Below, one piece after another: positions 16,116-24,349 of a DNA stretch of 64,000 nt. Positions within the stretch are counted from its first letter, which is position 1, and the number at the start of each line of letters is the position of its first letter. The notes below the pieces were generated by a model. That model had not been told where the DNA came from, did no database searches, and worked only from the letters and a program-made list of their open reading frames with translations. Source of the DNA: JAKRSE01 sp943369295 (GTDB lineage: Bacteria > Armatimonadota > Fimbriimonadia > Fimbriimonadales > Fimbriimonadaceae); assembly GCA_943369295.1 (NCBI GenBank), contig CALRMU020000003.1, positions 62,001 through 126,000 of the forward strand, read 5' to 3'. Position numbers and translations under genes: made by a program.

Positions 16116-16811
16116 ATGGAAAAGGTTGAAGTCGATCAGAAGTTACAGCTCGAGCTTCTGCTAGAGAAGCTTAAGACTGAAGGGGAAACCAGGCGGCGAA
16201 GCATCAAGTTTATGGTCGGATTCCTGGGCTCTATCGGCGGTATCTGGCTGCTGCTGATCCTAGCCACTTTTCTCAAGACAGGAGAACTCAACTTGACTGA
16301 TTTTTTAAGTCAGCTCGGCTTGATCGGGTGCTTCACCTCGGCTTGGGGTTTAACCCAAAGCCACCAAAGCGCACTAAAAGAAGCGGAGAAGTGGCAGAAT
16401 CCTCGCCTTGTTCCTCACCTGCTTGAAGTCATGGATTCCGATTCGGCAGATGTAAGGCTGGCAGCTAGAACCGGACTTTCTCACCTCCTCCAGAGGCTTG
16501 AGCCGAAGCACGCTGAACACTTCAGCCCCCACCAAATCAAGCTGTTAGAGAAGATTGCAAGGGGCAAAGATGCGCCTCTGGCTGAGAAGGCAGTAAAGGC
16601 CTTGGCGGTGGTTGGGAACAGGGGAAGTCTGATTGAGCTGGATGTTCTTGTCAAGTCAGGCGGAGGTGCTTCTAAAGAAGAAGCCAAGAAGCGTTCGACC
16701 CTTGCCCTGCAGGCAGCCGGCGACTTGAGGATAAAATTAGCCAAGCATGTAATCGACGCCAAGTCGGTTGAGGTCGGAATCGACCTGCATGAAAACTCAA
16801 ATCGAAAGTGA
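16116..16811 (+). CDS. HEAT-repeat-like membrane protein (paralog 2)
   Basis: This 231-residue protein has the same architecture as the preceding gene: a charged helix, two membrane segments (about 30-52 and 60-78), then a HEAT-like domain (NPRLVPHLLEVMDSDSADVR, LAEKAVKALAVVGNRGSLIE) and a GDLRIKLAKHVID tail. It probably arose by tandem duplication. ATG 16116 is preferred to the GTG one codon earlier because of the TAGCTT -10-like hexamer. It ends 171 bases before rpoC. That gap has a 12-bp palindrome GGTCCTAGGACC at 16838-16849 but no clear terminator, so read-through into rpoC is possible. Confidence 0.7.
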   Translation: MEKVEVDQKLQLELLLEKLKTEGETRRRSIKFMVGFLGSIGGIWLLLILATFLKTGELNLTDFLSQLGLIGCFTSAWGLTQSHQSALKEAEKWQNPRLVPHLLEVMDSDSADVRLAARTGLSHLLQRLEPKHAEHFSPHQIKLLEKIARGKDAPLAEKAVKALAVVGNRGSLIELDVLVKSGGGASKEEAKKRSTLALQAAGDLRIKLAKHVIDAKSVEVGIDLHENSNRK

Positions 16812-16982
16812 TTGCACTCGCAACTAATTATTGCGAAGGTCCTAGGACCATTGCCGGGTAAGTGACTTTTCCAGCCCCGGCTCCAGGTTCGCGCTGGTAG
16901 GATAAGCAATCTCTCCCCCTGCTCTGAACTGGGTTCATTATGCCCGGATCATCTTTTTAGCAGGGTCGAGGTCAGCAAGCCT

Positions 16983-19900
16983 ATGGCCGACAGCAACCTC
17001 TTCGATAAGATCCGTATCGGCATTGCCAGTCCCGAGGAAATCCGATCCTGGTCGCATGGCGAAGTCAAAAAGCCCGAAACGATCAACTACCGCACCTTCA
17101 AGCCGGAGCGCGATGGCCTTTTCTGCCAGCGCATCTTCGGACCAATCAAGGATTGGGAGTGTGACTGCGGCCGCTACAAAAAGATCAAGTACAAGGGCAT
17201 CATCTGCGAAAGGTGTGGCGTTGAAGTCACGCGAAGCAAAGTGCGCCGCGAGCGCATGGGCCACATTGAACTGGCCGCCCCTGTCTGCCACATCTGGTTC
17301 CTAAAGGGTGTGCCTTCTCCTCTCAGCCATGTTCTGGATATTTCCCCCAGGCAGCTAGAGAAGGTCATCTACTTTGCCAGCTTCATTGTCATCGATCTTG
17401 AGCACGACAAGATCGTAGAACTCCTGCCCCAGATTCACAAATTGGTCGAGGCCGAAAAGGTCGCGATCATGAATCAGATGAAGGAGCTTGAGTTCAACTC
17501 ACTCGAGCGATTGAGCCGAGAACTGCTCGATAACGCCGAGGAGTATCAGGACGAAAGCTACGTTCGCGACAGGATGAAGAACAACTACGACCGTATCCGG
17601 GCAGAGTTCCGAGATGCGGACGAAAGGATTCGAGACCTGGACGTGGCCGTCGAGCTTCTTGGCAAGATGGAGCTTCATCAGCTCATCGAAGAAGACAAGT
17701 GGCGCGCCATCAGCAAGCTGCTTGACTCAGTCGGACGCCGCATGAAGAAGGACCTGAGTGGTCTTATCGGCGCCAAGATCGGTGCAGAAGCTGTCAACGA
17801 ACTTCTCAACCGAGTCGACCTCGAAACCTTGGTCCGAAGCCTGCGAAGAGAGATCGTCGAAACCACATCTCAGCGCCGAGCCAAGGCCATCAAGAGACTG
17901 GAACTCGTCGAAGCCTTCATTCAGTCCAAGTCCAAGCCTTCTTGGATGATCCTGGAAGTCATTCCTGTCATCAGCCCCGAGCTTCGACCCATGGTCCAGC
18001 TCGATGGCGGACGATTTGCCACCAGCGACCTCAACGATCTTTACCGAAGGATCATCAACAGGAACAACCGCCTGAAGAAGATCATCGAGATTCAGGCTCC
18101 TGAATCGATCATCAACCACGAAAAGAGGCTTCTGCAGGAATCTGTCGATGCCCTGATCGATAACGGCCGACGAAGCCGACCTGTCGTGGGCAGCAACCAG
18201 CGCCCACTCAAGTCTTTGAGCGACATGCTCAAGGGTAAGGAAGGTCGATTCCGAAAGAACCTGCTCGGTAAGCGAGTCGACTACTCCGGCCGATCAGTCA
18301 TCGTTGTTGGTCCTCACCTTAAGCTTCACCAGTGCGGACTTCCTAAGGAAATGGCCCTGGAACTCTTCAAGCCCTTCGTCATGAAGACGCTTGTCGAAAG
18401 AAAGGTCACCCTCAACATCAAGTCTGCCAAGAGAATGATTGAGCGAATGCATCCTGCTGTGTGGGATGCCCTCGAAGAGGTCATTAAGGAGCATCCGGTT
18501 CTTCTGAACCGAGCCCCAACCCTGCACCGCTTGGGAATTCAGGCCTTCGAGCCGATTCTGGTGGATGGTAAGGCTATTCAGCTTCACCCGCTTGTCTGTC
18601 ACGCGTATAACGCTGACTTCGACGGCGACCAGATGGCCGTGCACGTGCCCCTGAGCATCCAAGCTCAGGCTGAGTGCCGCTGTCTGATGCTCTCCACTCA
18701 GAACCTGTTCTCACCGGCCGACGGCAAGCCTGTCGTCTCGCCAATTCAGGATATCGTTCTGGGCGCATACGCTCTGACCTATACCAACAGGGCTGCCGCG
18801 AAGAGGCTGGAAGACGCTGAGGCTGCTTACAAGGCAGACCCAGAAAAGAATCCCTGCCCCCACACCTATCCTTCAAAGGATGCCGTTCTCTTCGCTTACG
18901 AGACCCCGAATATGGCCGACAAGGTTGGCCTTAACGATCTCGTCAGCGTTCAGATTCGCCGCCCCGTCTTTAGGCCAGCTGCTGAAATCGATTATCGAGA
19001 TCCAGAAACTGGCGTTGAGTACAAGAGCGTCGAAGCCGAGAATGAGTTTGGCGAGACCTACCACAGACTTGAACCCCTGCCCCAGGAGTTTGAGCAGATC
19101 ATCGTTAGAACGACTCCTGGTCGTTTGATCTTCAACGATGTTCTGCCTTATCCTCTTAAGGACAGCGACAAGTACCTTCAGGTCGAACTGACCAAGAAGG
19201 CTCTTGGCGAAGTCGTCGGAACCTGCCATGACCTTGTTGGTCAGGGCGGCACCATCAAACTGCTCGATGACATCAAGCAGCTTGGCTTTACCTGGGCCAG
19301 CCGATACGGAATCTCAATCGCTCTCACCGACATGGACCCCCCACGTCGTCGAGAAGAGATGCTCGTCGAAGCAGACAACAAGGCCAACCGAATTCTGCAG
19401 CAGTTCAACCGAGGTCTGATGACGTTCCGCGACATGCAGAACAGCCTTATCAGACTCTGGACGGACGCTTACGACCAGATCGGAAACGCCATCGTTGACA
19501 CGATGCAGCAGGAGAACCCTCTCTCCATCATCACCGTCTCCGGCGCCCGAGGTTCGATTAAGCAGCTCGCCCAGCTCTCTGGAATGCGCGGCTTGATGTT
19601 CAACCAGTTCAACGAGGTTATCTATGAGCTCCCCGTTAAGAGCTCATTCCAAAAGGGCCTCAGCATGCTGGAGTTCTTTGTAACTACCCACGGTGCGAGA
19701 AAGGGTCTGGCTGACACCGCTCTGCGAACTGCAGACGCCGGCTACCTGACTCGTCGTCTGGTTGACGTTGCTCAGGACGTGATCATCAAGATGGATGACT
19801 GCGGCACCAGCGATGGTGTTCTTTCATGCCGATTGGTGGTTGACGGAAAGATTCTGGAAACCATGGGAGACCGAGCCATCGGCCGAATTTCTCAGGCGAC

Positions 19901-21782
19901 CATCGTTGATCCCTCAACTGGTCACTACATCGTCTCGCATGGCGACGTTTTGACTTTGGCGATCTGCAAGCAGCTCGATGCAATCGAAGCGGCTTACTAT
20001 GCCGAGCTTCCCGACATGGGGCAAGACCAGGAGCCGACCTTTGACAAGTATCGCGCCTGGGGATTTGAGATTGATGACCACAGCCGACTTGGCTGCAAGG
20101 TTAGAAGCCCAATCACCTGCGAAGCTGAAATCGGTCTCTGCGCCCAGTGCTACGGAATCGACCTTTCTACTAAGAAGAAGGTTGAGGAAGGAGTCGCGGT
20201 CGGAATCATCGCTGCCCAGTCAATCGGTGAACCTGGAACGCAGCTTACGATGAGAACCTTCCACACGGGTGGTGTTGCTGGTTCGGCCGTTATCGCTCGT
20301 ACCAACCAGTTCAAGACTGGAAAGTTCGTTCGACAGTTCCAAGACGACTTTAGCGCTGCCGCCAACGTTGACATGACTCAGTTCGACCCAAGCAAGCTGC
20401 TTGAGTCGCAGGAAGAAGTCATCAAGCGGCTCTTCATTCGTGAAGGCGCAGGCGAAGTCAAGAAGAAGCGCACCGTCAAGGCGCAGGAAAAGGCTCACGA
20501 AAAGCTGCAAACCGAAAGCCGAAAGCTTTGGGAAAGAAGCAGAAAGGCCTTCTTCTATGCATGGACAGGTGAATCCAGCGGCATCGTCCGAGTCGAAGAA
20601 ATCTTCGAAGCTCGAAAGCAGCCTCGAGGTAAGGCGATCATCTGCCCCGTCACGGGAACCATTGCAGAAATCACCCCCACCAACTTCGGTCGGTTCGTCA
20701 TCGTTGATGCCGAATTCGCCTTGGAAGGCACGGTGAAGGATGCTGTTCTTTCTGACCAGCAGGATTGGCCCAAGACTGCCGAAGGCGGATTCGACCCCTC
20801 TCTGGAACGACTGATCGGTCAGAAGCTGAACACTCAGACTGTTCAGGCTCTTAAGAAGTACGTTGGACCGAACGAAGAGAAGATCACTCGAGTTCGAGCG
20901 TTCTATCCCATCAACTGTCCTCCCATCGGAACTCTGCCAGTCAGCAAGGGCCAGAAGGTCATTAAGGGTGACCCCTTGACCTCCGGTCCTCTGGATCCTC
21001 ACGAGGTTCTGGACCTGGCTGGAGCCATGGCCGTTCACGAGTACTTTATCGAGAACCTGCAGTCTGTTTACAAAGACCAGGGTGTCGATATCAACGACAA
21101 GCACCTTGAAACGATTGTCCGCCAGATGCTTCGAAAGAGGCAGGTGAAGGAGCCGGGTGACACCCCATTCCTTCCTGGTCAGATCGTCGACCGCTTCCGC
21201 TTTGCTCGTGAAAACGAGAGAGTCCGCAGGATTCTTGAGGAAGGCAGGAAGATCAAGTACATCGATCCCATGACGGGTGAAGAGAAGGAGCGAGAGCCCA
21301 AGGAAGCTACGGCTAACTGGATTCTGCTTGGCATCACCGAAGCCTCACTAGCCACGGATTCCTTCCTTTCTGCCGCTTCGTTCCAAAAGACCACAAGGGT
21401 TCTGACGGAAGCTGCCGTTCGCGGCAAGCACGACAGCCTGCTTGGACTCAAGGAGAACGTCATCATCGGCCGCTTGATCCCAGCCGGTACCGGCGAAAAG
21501 GCCAACCGAGAACTGAGCATCGACGTGGATCGAAGCCAGCCAGTGTGGGCTCAGCAGTCCCTCATGTCCTTGGCTGATGCCGAGGAGCCAGAGACTGATG
21601 CAGCCGCAGGCGCCTTTGGTGCCATGACTCTCGCCGATCTGGCCATGCAGTCTTCTGCAGAACCTGATCTGGGAGTTCTGGATGGCGGAAGCCTTGCCGA
21701 CATGGCTGGCTTCGGTGCCAGTGGACTTGACGACGGAGACCTGGATGGATTCCAGGAAACCGACGGATCTGATCTGGACTAA
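16983..21782 (+). CDS. rpoC: DNA-directed RNA polymerase subunit beta'
   Basis: This is the catalytic RNA polymerase subunit, 1599 residues. The N-terminal zinc site has C60, C62, C75 and C78 (ECDCGRYKKI...ICERCG). The active-site loop is N543-A-D-F-D-G-D549, with three Mg-binding Asp. The second zinc site is C940 (DDCGTSDG), C1046, C1053 and C1056 (CEAEIGLCAQC), with about 30 extra residues between its halves compared with E. coli. The C-terminus carries an acidic tail of about 60 residues rich in Asp, Ala and Gly. GAGG lies 11 bases before ATG 16983. Unusually, rpoB does not precede it. A terminator follows 21 bases after the stop. Confidence 0.98.
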   Translation: MADSNLFDKIRIGIASPEEIRSWSHGEVKKPETINYRTFKPERDGLFCQRIFGPIKDWECDCGRYKKIKYKGIICERCGVEVTRSKVRRERMGHIELAAPVCHIWFLKGVPSPLSHVLDISPRQLEKVIYFASFIVIDLEHDKIVELLPQIHKLVEAEKVAIMNQMKELEFNSLERLSRELLDNAEEYQDESYVRDRMKNNYDRIRAEFRDADERIRDLDVAVELLGKMELHQLIEEDKWRAISKLLDSVGRRMKKDLSGLIGAKIGAEAVNELLNRVDLETLVRSLRREIVETTSQRRAKAIKRLELVEAFIQSKSKPSWMILEVIPVISPELRPMVQLDGGRFATSDLNDLYRRIINRNNRLKKIIEIQAPESIINHEKRLLQESVDALIDNGRRSRPVVGSNQRPLKSLSDMLKGKEGRFRKNLLGKRVDYSGRSVIVVGPHLKLHQCGLPKEMALELFKPFVMKTLVERKVTLNIKSAKRMIERMHPAVWDALEEVIKEHPVLLNRAPTLHRLGIQAFEPILVDGKAIQLHPLVCHAYNADFDGDQMAVHVPLSIQAQAECRCLMLSTQNLFSPADGKPVVSPIQDIVLGAYALTYTNRAAAKRLEDAEAAYKADPEKNPCPHTYPSKDAVLFAYETPNMADKVGLNDLVSVQIRRPVFRPAAEIDYRDPETGVEYKSVEAENEFGETYHRLEPLPQEFEQIIVRTTPGRLIFNDVLPYPLKDSDKYLQVELTKKALGEVVGTCHDLVGQGGTIKLLDDIKQLGFTWASRYGISIALTDMDPPRRREEMLVEADNKANRILQQFNRGLMTFRDMQNSLIRLWTDAYDQIGNAIVDTMQQENPLSIITVSGARGSIKQLAQLSGMRGLMFNQFNEVIYELPVKSSFQKGLSMLEFFVTTHGARKGLADTALRTADAGYLTRRLVDVAQDVIIKMDDCGTSDGVLSCRLVVDGKILETMGDRAIGRISQATIVDPSTGHYIVSHGDVLTLAICKQLDAIEAAYYAELPDMGQDQEPTFDKYRAWGFEIDDHSRLGCKVRSPITCEAEIGLCAQCYGIDLSTKKKVEEGVAVGIIAAQSIGEPGTQLTMRTFHTGGVAGSAVIARTNQFKTGKFVRQFQDDFSAAANVDMTQFDPSKLLESQEEVIKRLFIREGAGEVKKKRTVKAQEKAHEKLQTESRKLWERSRKAFFYAWTGESSGIVRVEEIFEARKQPRGKAIICPVTGTIAEITPTNFGRFVIVDAEFALEGTVKDAVLSDQQDWPKTAEGGFDPSLERLIGQKLNTQTVQALKKYVGPNEEKITRVRAFYPINCPPIGTLPVSKGQKVIKGDPLTSGPLDPHEVLDLAGAMAVHEYFIENLQSVYKDQGVDINDKHLETIVRQMLRKRQVKEPGDTPFLPGQIVDRFRFARENERVRRILEEGRKIKYIDPMTGEEKEREPKEATANWILLGITEASLATDSFLSAASFQKTTRVLTEAAVRGKHDSLLGLKENVIIGRLIPAGTGEKANRELSIDVDRSQPVWAQQSLMSLADAEEPETDAAAGAFGAMTLADLAMQSSAEPDLGVLDGGSLADMAGFGASGLDDGDLDGFQETDGSDLD

Positions 21783-21803
21783 TCTGGGTTAGTGAAGAAA
21801 TTC

Positions 21804-21844
21804 GACGCCTCTTGGCCCTTGTGGTCAAGGGGCGTCGTTGTTTT
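21804..21844 (+). terminator. Intrinsic terminator of rpoC
   Basis: GACGCCTCTTG (21804-21814) pairs with CAAGGGGCGTC (21826-21836) with one G-U pair. GTTGTTTT follows. Confidence 0.85.
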
Positions 21845-22029
21845 GATGTCGAGCGAAACTAACGAATCTGGCAAGTTTTTTGAGAACTCAGTGACCGTGG
21901 CACTGGCCGCACGAGTGCATTTTGCATCTCATTCAGAATTGCCACCTCAAGCGGGACACCCTTCCAATCCAGACTTCAGGTTCATTCCTCACAACTTCCT
22001 CACAGAATCTGGGCTAAAGTGAACCTACC

Positions 22030-22707
22030 TTGAAGGTTCTAATTGTCGAAGACGACCCTCAATTGGGCGATCTGCTTGCAGACGCTGTGAGGTCGGTAGG
22101 GTGGAAGCCAGTCTTGAGAAGAGACGGCCCCTCTGGCTTGACCGAGGGCCTGACTAGAACCTGCGGGATGATTCTTCTTGACATCATGCTGCCAGGCATG
22201 GAAGGCTGGGAAGTCTGCCAGAAGCTGAGAGAAGGGGGGATCGATGTCCCTCTTCTGATGCTGACAGCGAAAGATGAAGTTTCAGATCGGATTAAGGGGC
22301 TCGACCTCGGGGCAGATGATTACCTGGTCAAACCCTTTGAACTGAATGAACTCTTGGCCCGTATGCGAGCCTTGGCCAGAAGAGAAGCTCACCACAAATC
22401 TGGCCGCATGGAAGCGGGGAGCTTGGTGATTGACTCCAACGGAAGCTCGGCCTCCATTAAAGGCTTGCCCCTTGCACTTACTCCCAGAGAGTTCAGCCTG
22501 CTCGAAGCTCTAGTGAGAAATGAAGGGCAGGTCTTAACCCGAGACGCTATTCTGGAGAGAGTCTGGAATGCTGAGGAAGCTCTGCCCAACACGGTCAACT
22601 TTCATATGGCGTCACTTAGAAAGAAGCTTGACTCTGCCGGAGAAGGCGGGTTGATTCAGACAGTACACGGATTGGGCTACACATTTCGGCGCAGGTCGGA
22701 GGATTAA
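22030..22707 (+). CDS. OmpR-family response regulator
   Basis: This 225-residue protein has a receiver domain with acidic pair E7-D8-D9, phospho-acceptor D51 (ILLDIMLPG), T79 and K101 (LVKPFE). A C-terminal winged-helix DNA-binding domain spans about 128-222 (LTPREFSLLEALV, VNFHMASLRKKL, VHGLGYTF). It starts with TTG 22030, with TAAAGT 9 bases before it. Six bases separate it from the following kinase gene, its likely partner. The regulon cannot be inferred. Confidence 0.92.
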   Translation: MKVLIVEDDPQLGDLLADAVRSVGWKPVLRRDGPSGLTEGLTRTCGMILLDIMLPGMEGWEVCQKLREGGIDVPLLMLTAKDEVSDRIKGLDLGADDYLVKPFELNELLARMRALARREAHHKSGRMEAGSLVIDSNGSSASIKGLPLALTPREFSLLEALVRNEGQVLTRDAILERVWNAEEALPNTVNFHMASLRKKLDSAGEGGLIQTVHGLGYTFRRRSED

Positions 22708-22713
22708 GCGCCT

Positions 22714-24288
22714 GTGGCAAAAAGCTCTCTCAAAACCCGTTTAATCCTCACGAACACTCTTATCGTATCAGTTCTGCTGGTAGGGGGAGCCTATGCCACC
22801 CTCAAGGCATCCGAAGCTGCCTCTTTGAGAATGCTGGACAACGGGCTTCTGAACAGAGCGAGGGAACTCTCCGCCTCACCAGTTCCCATGCTTGAAAGAC
22901 CGATTAATCTGCCAGACGAAGGGCCAGGGGGGCCGGGCGGAATCGACGAGAGGGGAACACAAAACACAGGTCCGAATAGTGATGGACAGGGTGGCCAGCC
23001 ACCTTGGCAGAGACAAGGACAGGCGCAAGGAAGAGGCAATGGTTTGGGCCGAGTGCAGAATGGCGGAGGCCCAGGTGGCGGGCGCAGACCGCGAGGGCCG
23101 GGCCCAGATTTTGGGCGGCCGGTCTGGATTTTGACGAGTGGTCAGGTTCTTGGTCCGCCTGGTAGAAGGGAAGCGTGGTCTGACGCTCAGTTCAAAGACG
23201 CCCTCACAGGCAAGGAATTGGTAGCGACCGTCGAGAAAGATGAGGGGCCCCTGAGAGTTGCATCAGTGCCTATTCGGCGAGACGGGAAGATCATCGGAGT
23301 TGTCCAGGCTGTCCAACCCGTAGAAGGCTTGACAGTCGCTTCGGCTGCCGGGCAGCAGGTGCTGTTGTGGGTTCTCCCTCTCGGATTGCTCGCCTCTGGT
23401 CTTGCAGGCTGGCTGGTTCTAAGAACATCTCTGGCCCCAGTAGAAAGGGCCACAGAAACTGCCTCGAAGATTGCCAAAACTGGCGCGCTGAATGAAAGGC
23501 TGCCTGTGGCGGGAACAGATGAAATGTCCCGACTCTCAGAGGCCTTCAACGGGATGCTGGAGACTATTGCCGCCTCGCAGGCTGAGAAGGATCAGGCCTA
23601 TGCAAGGATGGAGGAAGCGTTAGAGGATCAAAAGCGTTTCACCGCGGATGCATCGCATGAGCTTCGGACTCCGCTTTCAAGCATCAGGCTGGCTATTGAA
23701 TCTCTTAGGAAATCGGATTCCCTGGCTCCAGACGCCCAAAGGCAGCTGAGCTTAATGGATGGAGCCTCTAAGGGTATGGCTCGCTTGGTCGATGATCTTC
23801 TGACTCTCGCGAGGGCCGACTCTGGAAGTTTGAGAGTAAATCGCGAAGCCCTCGATCTTAAAAAGCCCTTGGCCGAAGCACTGCTGGTCAAAGGACTTGG
23901 AGACTCGGAAAGGCTGACTGTGGTTTTTCCGGATGAAGCCCTTATTGGAATTGGCGATGAGGATGCTGTGCGTCGAATCGCTGTCAATCTCTTAGCCAAC
24001 GCGCTACGTCACTGCCCCGAGGGCCAGCTAGAAATTGGGGGACGGATTGAAGGGGGGCGAACCCTCTTTTGGGTGAAGGATGAAGGGGAGGGTATGTCCC
24101 CTGAAGATGCCCTGCAGGCCGGGACAAGGTTCTTTAGGGCGGATTCTGCCAGGAACCGCGGCACAGGCGGTCACGGTCTTGGACTGGCTATCTGTCGCTC
24201 GCTGGTCGAGGCAATGGGAGGCGGTTTTAGGCTCACTTCTGAACTTGGCCGGGGCACCTTGGTCGAAGTCTGGCTGCCAAAAGGATAG
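22714..24288 (+). CDS. Membrane sensor histidine kinase
   Basis: This 524-residue protein has a first membrane helix at about 9-30, a periplasmic sensor region about 31-214, a second helix at about 215-236, a HAMP domain to about 290, a HisKA domain with phospho-His H315 (DASHELRTPLSS), and a HATPase domain (N box LLANALRH, G boxes DEGEGMS and GTGGHGLGLAIC). The periplasmic part contains about 65 low-complexity residues (66-133) rich in Gly, Pro, Gln and Arg, an unusual sensor sequence. GTG 22714 has GGAGG 11 bases upstream, overlapping the end of the regulator gene. With 22030-22707 it forms a two-component system. Confidence 0.92.
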   Translation: MAKSSLKTRLILTNTLIVSVLLVGGAYATLKASEAASLRMLDNGLLNRARELSASPVPMLERPINLPDEGPGGPGGIDERGTQNTGPNSDGQGGQPPWQRQGQAQGRGNGLGRVQNGGGPGGGRRPRGPGPDFGRPVWILTSGQVLGPPGRREAWSDAQFKDALTGKELVATVEKDEGPLRVASVPIRRDGKIIGVVQAVQPVEGLTVASAAGQQVLLWVLPLGLLASGLAGWLVLRTSLAPVERATETASKIAKTGALNERLPVAGTDEMSRLSEAFNGMLETIAASQAEKDQAYARMEEALEDQKRFTADASHELRTPLSSIRLAIESLRKSDSLAPDAQRQLSLMDGASKGMARLVDDLLTLARADSGSLRVNREALDLKKPLAEALLVKGLGDSERLTVVFPDEALIGIGDEDAVRRIAVNLLANALRHCPEGQLEIGGRIEGGRTLFWVKDEGEGMSPEDALQAGTRFFRADSARNRGTGGHGLGLAICRSLVEAMGGGFRLTSELGRGTLVEVWLPKG

Positions 24289-24349
24289 GATCAGATTGGC
24301 CAGGAGATCAGCCGCAAGGGCGGAGACCTCCTGGTTACTGACCTCAAGG

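Noticed and set aside
20220..21104. Long minus-strand open frame inside rpoC (about 294 codons), and similar antisense frames in glnA and prpD
   Set aside because: These mirror the codon pattern of highly biased coding strands and have no ribosome sites or known motifs.
21792..22022. 76-codon frame after rpoC
   Set aside because: It covers the rpoC terminator and the promoter region of the response regulator; no ribosome site or motif.
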